Below are positions 56,469 through 64,000 of a DNA stretch of 64,000 nucleotides, piece by piece. The stretch's first letter is position 1. Each line of letters starts with the position of its first letter. The notes beneath the pieces are model-generated. The model saw only the letters and a program-made list of their open reading frames with translations, was not told the origin of the DNA and did no database searches. Made by a program: the position numbers and the translations under genes. The stretch is from Hymenopellis radicata (taxonomy: Eukaryota; Basidiomycota; Agaricomycetes; Agaricales; Physalacriaceae), in assembly GCA_015501595.1 (NCBI GenBank), contig JADNRX010000012.1, forward strand, positions 62,001-126,000, written 5' to 3'.

Positions 56469-58642
56469 ATGACCGCGCCACAAATTTGGGCATTCCGCGT
56501 ACTTCCAGACTACCCTTCAAGGGATGACCGGAGATCATTGTCTTTTTGTCTTCAACGCCTTCATTCGATTCGACCGTTATTGTTCACCAATTTACGTGAA
56601 ATGGTAACATCTACCAGGGATTACTGTCTACGCAGAAGACAATTATGGGCTTGGCTTCTTAAACGCTAAACATCCGCAAGAGTCTGACAATCGTATATCC
56701 CACGACAACCAGCCAATATTTCTATGCGCTACGGCGACCAGGTCCTCGTCTGCGACCGAAAGAAAGTCAACTCCCACCAGGTTCGTAACTGCCGAATGCA
56801 AACATCTCCCCATTCATATATGCATCGTTTTCCAGCATGCAGTCTGGCACGCTCGCGAAAATTTCCACGGCCTCTCGCGCAACAAGTTTGAATTCCAAAC
56901 GACTATGTTCAACGGGCGACCCGAGACAATCGAACGAGAGGACTGGATCCATGTTATTCACGATGTTGAAGAATTAATCATCAACTCGAATCCGCAAGCT
57001 AGGCACTCTGGCACAACCGCGTTTGTCCAGGCGCAGGCAGCTCCGTTCGACGAGTATGAACAACAAATGCGCCCACGTGCGACAGTCGCAGGGCGTCAAG
57101 ACCATGATGGTGAGCATCTACGACTCCTACCCGTTAGAACACTAGTCTAAAGTCGTACAAGGGCCCGTTGTCAGTTATCCCGCTCCCCGAACTGGTTGTA
57201 GCGCTGGTACGCTCGTATCGTTGAATATTATTCCGTTTCCTCATGCTCCAACGATATAACAGATCGTGTGGCCAGATCTCCAATACCACCCATCTCTTTT
57301 TTTGTGAATATTGTACCGCTTCAGAAGAGAATCGCGTTCACAGAGGAAAACAACACGTCCATCGGGGGCATAAAGCTTCTAGTTCGTGCTCACGAAGGCA
57401 TTATTTTCCAGCGCCAGTGCATGCTATTCAACGGAGTTGAGCTTCTGAACAAGCAGACTCTACAATCTATTAGACTCGTCAACGGTGATACTATCTACGT
57501 TACGCTCAGGCACAACAGTGAGTATCAAGTTCTAAGTTCTTCATACGTTCGGTAGCTCAAGGCATAAACAGCTGTCGATGAACGCACTATAACGCTTTTC
57601 GTCAGGACTCTCACTGGCAAAACTGTTTGCCTCGCGTGTCCCTTGCCCACGATGGATGTTCCCATCCGTACGATCAAGGAGATGCTTCAGATGACGGAAG
57701 GAATACCACCGGATCATCAAAGACTTGTATGCTCTGGAAAGCAACTGGAAGACGACCGCTCGATTGGGGAGTACAACATACAGGACAAGGCTACCATTGA
57801 ACTTCGTTTGCAATTGAAAGGCGGCAAACCTGTCATCTACCTTCGCAGCCCAACCGAAATCGACGTCACGGTTCGGTTGGCCCTCCTTTGTGACTGGTCA
57901 TTTTCCGCGGTCTATCCCGTTGTTCCGACAAAGCGACTTGAGAACGCACTTCACGAAGAGGTCGTTTGGAATGTCAGGACTCGTGCGGATGGGACTTTGA
58001 CGGAGACCAACACCGGCTTGGACGTGAGCTATATCTTTTGGGAGGCTCTGTGTGTACCATTCAATACTCAATTTGACTTGCATCTAATGGTCGTGGATAG
58101 GACAAACCCTTCGGCGCCAATAGAGCTTACCCTCCGCCTTCGCCAACAGCGTCGATCCCGATGTTCCGCCCTATGGATTGCTCGTTTGATGACTCCGACA
58201 GCGTGGTGCTCGAGGTCTCTAAAGTCACACTGTATCTCGATCGTGCGTTAAAGGCGCTGGGTCTGGACGTTGAAGCCAGGACGTCTTTCATAACGTGTGT
58301 TCCTCTCGCTCATTCTTCACCCTGTATACTGAGGTTGCATGTAGATACTGGCTTCCAGATCTTCTGAAGCACGAATACGTCGCGCTTCGGTTCATCCATC
58401 AAGACTCGTATAGTCAAGCTGCCCCATTGACCTTCACATCGAGCCCCGATGTCGTGACCCGAGTATTCATGGTATTCAGGAAAATCAGTTCCGACGAATT
58501 AAATCTTTGGGAGGAAGCCCAACGACGAGCTCTTGACGATGTGAGTTTTTGGAGGGATGTTGTTGGAGTGGAAAGTCGCGAACGACAGGAAAACTCTGAT
58601 CTCTTTAGAGTCTTGGAATGGGGCGGCATGGAAGTCGTTTGA
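56469..58642 (+). CDS. Ubiquitin-like domain protein with a large conserved C-terminal domain, one frameshift
   Basis: Lineage-specific family; function unknown. Recognisable parts in order: MTAPQIWAFRVLPDYPSRDD at the start; HAVWHARENFHGLSRNKFEF and FNGRPETIEREDWIHVIHDV (about 56838-57000); GGIKLLVRAHEGIIFQRQCM (about 57365); a ubiquitin-like fold ITLFVRTLTGKTVCLACPL, EGIPPDHQRLVCSGKQLEDD and YNIQDKATIELRLQLKGGKP; then VIYLRSPTEIDVTVRLALLC, SFSAVYPVVPTKRLENALHE and TETNTGLDVSYIFWEA. After about 58125-58145 the frame slips one base and continues PMFRPMDCSFDDSDSVVLEV, then a 50-nt intron and YWLPDLLKHEYVALRFIHQD to the end FRVLEWGGMEVV. The region around 57115-57260 seems to lack material relative to the family. 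Confidence 0.72.
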
Positions 58643-58708
58643 ATATCGTCCTCTTAACTACCAGTGGGTCCCACCTATCTCAATGCAGCATAAATCATGA
58701 TAGTTCAG

Positions 58709-60105
58709 TTATGGTACTTGAATGCACTTTTCTAGCTGTAACACAATCTCCTCGTCAAGCTGGCACTCTGTCCGTCTTGTCCTCGTCTGTTGACTGGAAT
58801 GCTCGATGTCCGTAAACTCAACTGCAGCGATATTATCGGTTCTAGCTTGAGCTCCTCGGCGGACGCGCTGCATGCGAAGGCCGCCATTGGTGCTCGTCTC
58901 GAAGTTGTAAGTGTAGTCAGGATCGGTGTCGCCCTCTTTTCTGAGCGAGCGGTAAATGCCAGTCACCACGACACCGAAGCTAGCCACCATGAGTGCAACG
59001 GCTGCCTTCAAAACAGTGCATTGAGGAGCGACACAGTGAATAACATGACAAGGCTCACCTCTATGTGGGCACCAATGGATTCCAGAAGACCAGTAGGACC
59101 TAACAAGAACACGGCATGAACGATAGAGGCTACTGTGATCAAAAGACTGGATGAGAATATGGCGATCAGCATACTACGAAGGCAAGTCAGTTTTCGCCAG
59201 AAAGAACATAGCAGAAACGGACATGCGCTGGTTCACGGTGAGTGTTATATCACGAAGTAGATGCATGGGAATGAGAGCAAGTGCCAGATCCGCAACGCTG
59301 TCGGCTTTAGAAGGTTGAGTGTGACATAGTCCTTCTGGCAAAGGAAACATACTAGCGAGTTCCAGAGCCGCAACACCTGTTCCGAGATGACATTGGGGTA
59401 TGTCGAGATTGTACCAGTATGTGTCAGAGGCGCAAATGTACACCTTTTGTGTGAGCAGCCCAGCCCACATAAGTCCGAATACGATGATGAAGATATTAGT
59501 GATCTGAGAGTTCAAGTCACATCGGGAGCAGTTGTATATCGCGCAGGACTCACCTGTCTGAGGCGCATTTGTGGCGGGATCAGGCGAAATATGGCGAAGA
59601 GGATACTCATTCGGGATGCCCTTGGAAACTAGAGTGTAAGAGGATCCACAGGCATCTAGAAGAGAAATGTGTACCAGACAACGTTGGTGAAGTTGAGTGA
59701 CAGCATCCTGGTGGCACGTCAGTGAGTCAGAATTCACGTCGCAAGAATCAGTAATGCTAGTACTTACCAGTAGGCAGCGATTTTAGCTGTACGGCTCTGT
59801 GAAGCGTCGGTCCTAATCCACGTATTGACAAGCAGAAGAATAGAGCAGATCGACGCCATTATGACCCCTAACGAACAAGAATGAACGACGTTGGAGACAC
59901 GTTGAGAGAACACTGACAAGCATCATCCAGCCAAAAGCGTCCCGTGCGTATTCGAATAGTCAAGCGAAGAACAGTCAACAGATTTGCCAACGTTATTAAG
60001 ATCGTCACGACAACTGAAAAGCCTGAAGTGAGCGCCACAATCAAATTGAGGACGACGATCCTCACTGCGGATCGTCGTGCCACTGGGCTGAACCCAATGC
60101 ACCAT
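58709..60105 (-). CDS. Fungal rhodopsin-like (Pth11-type) integral membrane protein, copy 2
   Basis: Paralogue of the gene at 43082-44537, in the opposite orientation. It starts MVHWVQPSGTTIR (copy 1: MVQWVQPSSTTNR) and has FSVVVTILITLANLLTVLRL, RIRTGRFWLDDAW and SICSILLLVNTWIRTDASQS, followed by ITNIFIIVFGLMWAGLLTQK, CASDTYWYNLDIPQCHLGTG and ALALIPMHLLRDITLTVNQR. The end is AAVALMVASFGVVVTGIYRS with a divergent tail. As in copy 1, the junction after the LSLNFTNVVW segment (about 59645-59690) does not read in frame. A run of nine T and eight G on the plus strand lies just 5' of the ATG. It may be functional or a young pseudogene. Confidence 0.68.
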
Positions 60106-60733
60106 ATTTTTTTTTGGGGGGGAGTCAAGACATCAGGGATGCTACGTGAATTGCTACGAAGTGATATAAGTATTGACGGGCTTTTGGATTGACAGGCAAT
60201 ATATCACTTACGAGCACCCGCAGGGTTGGGGATTGCGTGATCTTGGGAACGACTAGTACGCTTGGGGCATACCAACTAAGTCCAAGTCAGTGCCAGTGGG
60301 AAATTCGAGAGGAACTCAATAAGAGGACGTGAAGCTTTGAAGGGTTGCCTTCCTAGATCGGCGGTGAACTCGCGTCTATCAATAGCAGCAGAAGAGGCGT
60401 GAGATCGCCGTCACGTAGCCAGACAGGAAGCTTGGGGACTAGTTGGGCGGCCAAAGGTATGTTAGCACAATCCACATAGTTCTCGACATTTGTAGGCAAC
60501 GTCTGCAGAATTACACGACGCCGTTAAGACTCGTACTTCTGAGGCGACATGATCATCGATTTCCTCACGATTTTATGTTTGGGAAGACCCCGATGACCCT
60601 TGGCAGCGTACGCGCATGTCTAGTTCGACAGGTGTGTGTATGTGGTTTTCAACAGTCGAGACGAACCCGACGACCGCCGCGCCATTGGGTGATTGTTGTA
60701 ATAGGTAGATGAACGGCACTGTTCATCACAAAT
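60106..60733. other. Gap between inverted-copy genes
   Basis: Nothing recognised except the poly-T/poly-G run at about 60106-60122. Confidence 0.3.
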
Positions 60734-61480
60734 TCACAAATAGCAGGAATACCGCTCGTCATCCGGCCCTTTCCACCCAACTAGAAGCCATCAGCAAACG
60801 TCCACACCTTTACGAGAGTCTCTCACCGCAATGCCAACAGTCGAGCAGTGAATTTGGATCGCTGTACAGGTAATCAGACGACATGTTAGGCCAGACAACG
60901 AGGTTCACGTACTATTGCATCTTGATCGCGAGTAAAGCCGTATAGTTCTGCACCCCAGAATGAGACTAACAAAGTGTTATATCGCAATGGAAAAAAGAAC
61001 TCGGTGCAGCCCACAAACCTTCGTGGTCAGTCTCGCCTCGTTCTGTCACGGTTACACGGCGCTGCATTTTGAAAGTCTTCGCCCACAGGAGAATCTATGA
61101 CTTGCATACCAAAGGGAGTTTCACCATGCCGGCGTAACGCTCGTCGCACCCGTGCTGCCGCTGAACAGGAATGGCGTACCCAGAACGATGTACGGGAGAG
61201 CCGAATATTGTTGAATCATGTTGACGAGGACATCAGTCACTCGCGCCTTTCCGTCCTCTGTCGTGAAGAGACCTGTAGGAATCAGGCGACTCGCAAGGAC
61301 GGCCTGATATCCAACGGGGTGGTTTGGCCTGTTACAAGTATTTGGAGAAGAATGACTGCCAAGATGGAAGTTCTTCAACAACGGCGGTCCCGTTGTGAGT
61401 TAGGGCATAGTCGGCAAGGAGCTGGACGGACTCTGTGGCTTCTTCTAAGGTAAAAGAGATGTAACTTTAAGATGCTGGCT
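60734..61480 (-). pseudogene. 5'-truncated copy of the berberine-bridge FAD oxidase
   Basis: Homologous to the 3' half of the oxidase at 39968-42403. Readable pieces, in order: LLPLEEATESVQLLADYALT, then VVEELPSWQSFFSKYL followed by a stop; RLIPTGLFTTEDGKARVTDV and PYIVLGTPFLFSGSTGATSV (61121-61330); SFWGA (about 60975); SDPNSLLDCWHC and VGWKGPDDERYSCYL ending at 60734. The introns sit at the same places as in the intact copy, so it arose by DNA duplication, not reverse transcription. The FAD-binding N-terminus is missing. Confidence 0.82.
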
Positions 61481-61690
61481 GTCTGAAGATGGAAATTCAG
61501 ATAACAGAGATCGGCTAAGCCACCATTCCATCGGAAGGAGAGGAATCCGTCGTTGCCACAGAGGAGCTTAGCTTTGCTAGGCTGTAAGATGCGTCCAGAG
61601 TACTAGTGGACGGGGAGACTTGACAGATGCTGCGCTGGAGCACAGAGCGTAGAGTATGTGCAACAGTAATGGGGGAAGGCGCGTCAGTTG

Positions 61691-61704
61691 AGAAACCCTA
61701 ACCC
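61691..61704 (-). repeat. Interstitial telomere-like motif
   Basis: AAACCCTAACCCTAC, two CCCTAA units, lies between the oxidase pseudogene and the foldback element. Confidence 0.55.
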
Positions 61705-61890
61705 TACTTACTTCAATCAGAGGCGCCCCTCAATAACCACTCCTGAATTCTGTTTTACTCTGCCTACAGTGCAATACTCGCTATCTCTTACAGGTCTACA
61801 AATCCTGAGCTAAGAGTTATAAGATCTGATCCTCTCTGGATAGACTGAATGATTGCAGCTAGTCACAGACCGACGATGCGTCGCACGCCC

Positions 61891-62014
61891 CCAGGTAACC
61901 TCTGCCTACAATATGAACAAGTGTTGGTATAGTAGTTGTACAGTAGTTGTACAGTAGTAGTCGTAGTGTAGTATATCAACACTTGCTCATATGGTAGGCA
62001 TACTTGGTTACCTG
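61891..62014. mobile_element. 124-bp foldback/MITE-like element
   Basis: The left end CCAGGTAACC followed by TGCCTAC, ATATGA and CAAGTGTTG pairs with the right end read on the other strand over about 46 bp with a few mismatches and a small gap. The centre holds direct repeats of TAGTTGTACAG. No target duplication is clear. It codes for nothing. Confidence 0.65.
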
Positions 62015-62291
62015 GCTAGCTCTCCTCCCCCATGGTCAGTTGAGCAACTCGAGTGTAAGTGCACTGTTCTCGGGGAGAACAGAGACTATCAGACTGAGAT
62101 GAGGGGAAGAAAGATAGATATATTAGTGGTGTGATATGTGCTATATACTAAGAATCTACACTTGTGTCTGGAACTGTGTGTGGTCCGAGGCATGAGTACG
62201 AGGCACATCTAGGATGTGCCTCGGGCTGTCCGTACTGTATGCGCAGAGCACGTCAGTGCTCTACATCCCATACAAACTTTGAATAATAATA

Positions 62292-63801
62292 TCAACCTCC
62301 TGGTTGATCGGGTATCTTATCATCATCGCGTGTCACTTCTGATCCGTTTATCTTCTCCTCCGCTCCATCACCATCGACTTCGCCATGTCTGCGATGCCAG
62401 GAAGATCCTGTCTTCGACAACAACCATGACCGGGTTAAATTTCTGCCCGACCTCACTGATGCACCTTTGCGCGCACCTGCAACGCGTGTTAATGACAAGT
62501 AATCTTCCAACAATGGACTCGTATGGATTTGGTGGATTATCTGGCATCGGGATGAATATGATGGGGAGATGGTGGTCTGGGGTACAAGCGTCCTTTTCTT
62601 CTCCGTGGCGTGTACTGAACGTGTTGCAGTCATCGGTGTGGACTCGGGAGCGATAACAATTATGGCGGGTATCTGGGCTGCGTCTGCCTCAGTGTGCACG
62701 GCCTTCGGTGGCTCGTCTACGTCGGCGCTGGACTCAACGCTTTCAAATACGCTGGTGGCGGTGGCGGCGTAATCCTCGGAAACTGCGGGTGTATCCGATA
62801 TGCTCTGATCCACGCAATGGTCGGCTTCAACGTGTAGGATCTCTTCTGTGGGGTCGCATTCTGGCTGTTCTTCGAAAACCATAGACTTCTCGTCAGCTGC
62901 ATCAACCTCGACAGCATCATAGTGCACGTTGATGCTACCCTCCTTGTCAAGACTTGGACTGCATGGCAACATATCCTCTTCAATTTGCTGCTGATCGGTG
63001 TGGGGGTCAACTTGGGAATCGAGGGGTGAAGGATAATCGATGATAGGTGGTTCGGATGGCGTAGTTGATGCGATAATGCACGGTTCGGAATTGTAGTCGT
63101 CGTCGTCGTATGAATCCTCTTCATCTTCTCTTCGCCATGCTAACTCCTTCCAGAATGCCTTCAAATACGGACGGAGGGTCCCATCTTCGAAACAGCTCTC
63201 AACATACTCATCATCGGGACCATAGTGCGACTCGCCATTCCATTCCTCCTCGTAATACTCCCACGTCTCCTCGTAACGTACATGGATGGATCCCTTGAAA
63301 GTCTTCCAACCTTCCCGCTCCTGATAGCTGGAAAATTGGCTCCACTGGCGAAATGTGTCGTGATCAACTAAGCGCATTGCAAGCTCAACACATTCATCTT
63401 TCCGCATTGTTCCATGTCGGATCCGGCTCCTGGACAGGTCCTCGACGAAATGGATGAACCCGATGATATGGCGCTGTTTACGGCGTGGAGAGGTGAAGTT
63501 GAACAAATCGTCGTCGGCGTCCGCATAAACATGTTCACCGTAACCTCGTCGTCTATTCCATGTAAGCTTCATTGTCTTCCGTGATCTCTAGCTCAACGGC
63601 GGCGTTAGACTCTGCGCTCGAAGGTGGCCAATTCACAAGTGGTGCGGCTCGGGTGACCGTGAATGCTCGAATGAGCGGTGCAAGTGTTGCCGCCCGCACC
63701 AGTGCGGGCGAAGGGGGATGACGGCGGTAACGATACCGCAGCGTCGCTACTGCTTCAGACAGTAGCACAAATGTGGGGATAGGTAATGAAGGTGGGAGCA
63801 C
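62292..63801 (-). CDS. Acidic hypothetical protein, likely frameshifted
   Basis: No family recognised. The upstream frame (63801-63553) begins MLPPSLPIPTFVLLSEAVAT and ends ELEITEDNEAYME; the overlapping downstream frame continues YADADDDLFNFTSPRRKQRH, IIGFIHFVEDLSRSRIRHGT, FKGSIHVRYEETWEYYEEEW, and then a long Asp/Glu-rich, Ser/Thr-rich region to a basic C-terminus. The overlap at about 63553-63572 without splice signals suggests a single gene with one base missing or extra. Composition suggests an intrinsically disordered, possibly nuclear protein. Confidence 0.5.
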
Positions 63802-64000
63802 AGAAGGCTCAGATCAAATTGGAATGAAAGGTCACGGTGGAGGCGTGTGATACGATAGAATACCAAAATCGTGGGAAGGTAGCTTAGTAATACTTTCCAT
63901 ATACGTGTTGGTTCGCATCATTGTAACTTGTCTTGAATTATCATCTAGTTTCTACTCTTTTCGCTGCGGACTACACGTCCTTATGCTGTAACCGATAACC
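63802..64000. other. Right edge, nothing recognised
   Basis: No coding or repeat feature is supported in the last 200 bp. Confidence 0.3.

Noticed and set aside
60101..60122. Poly-T/poly-G run as a retrotransposon tail
   Set aside because: No target duplication or element sequence is attached; it is a simple homopolymer pair near the membrane-protein start.
61691..61704. Telomere or chromosome end
   Set aside because: Only two repeat units, with ordinary sequence on both sides.

Overview
The window is nuclear DNA of a filamentous basidiomycete, most likely an agaricomycete. Genes are dense and on both strands. Nearly all introns are 43-65 nt with GT..AG ends, and several protein families are ones I associate with Agaricomycetes (a lineage-specific kinase family, a ubiquitin-like protein with an extra C-terminal domain, a very long hypothetical protein). 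No prokaryotic, organellar or viral backbone is visible. Species cannot be named from the sequence.

Layout. 1-3.6 kb: 3' part of a NIPA-type magnesium transporter and a fungal-specific kinase-like gene. 3.6-9.5 kb: an accessory stretch with two arrays of a CCTRYAGG octamer spaced every ~23 bp, a decayed aldose 1-epimerase between them, and a 681-bp TA-flanked inverted-repeat transposon sitting inside the second array. 9.6-31.6 kb: a conserved housekeeping block with chorismate mutase, TMEM184/Ost-alpha-like protein, TFIIIC subunit 5, a CCDC97-like protein, a serine-rich membrane protein, an acyl-CoA-binding tail-anchored protein, ESCRT-II SNF8, DNA polymerase delta subunit 2, a calpain, a tail-anchored FHA (SLMAP/Far10-like) protein and ribosomal protein eL29. 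33-39 kb: a HeLo-domain pseudokinase diverging from an active-looking kinase followed by an ankyrin-repeat gene. 39-44.5 kb: a LINE remnant, a secreted berberine-bridge-type FAD oxidase and a Pth11/rhodopsin-like membrane protein. 44.7-58.7 kb: GPI transamidase subunit PIG-T, hypothetical genes, cytosolic arginyl-tRNA synthetase, a METTL14-like protein and a ubiquitin-like fusion protein. 58.7-61.5 kb: a second, inverted and partly decayed copy of the FAD oxidase plus membrane-protein pair. The end holds a short foldback element and an acidic hypothetical gene.

Two themes stand out. First, the 33-39 kb locus resembles, in domain architecture, the animal pair of a 4-helix-bundle pseudokinase effector (MLKL) and a kinase with ankyrin repeats (RIPK4/ANKK1 type); this is the best candidate for an undescribed system and is an inference from architecture. 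Second, many conserved genes here, including essential single-copy ones such as POLD2 and PIG-T, are intact except for isolated one-base shifts. Residual assembly indels therefore look more likely than wholesale gene decay, and frame-based calls should be read with that in mind.
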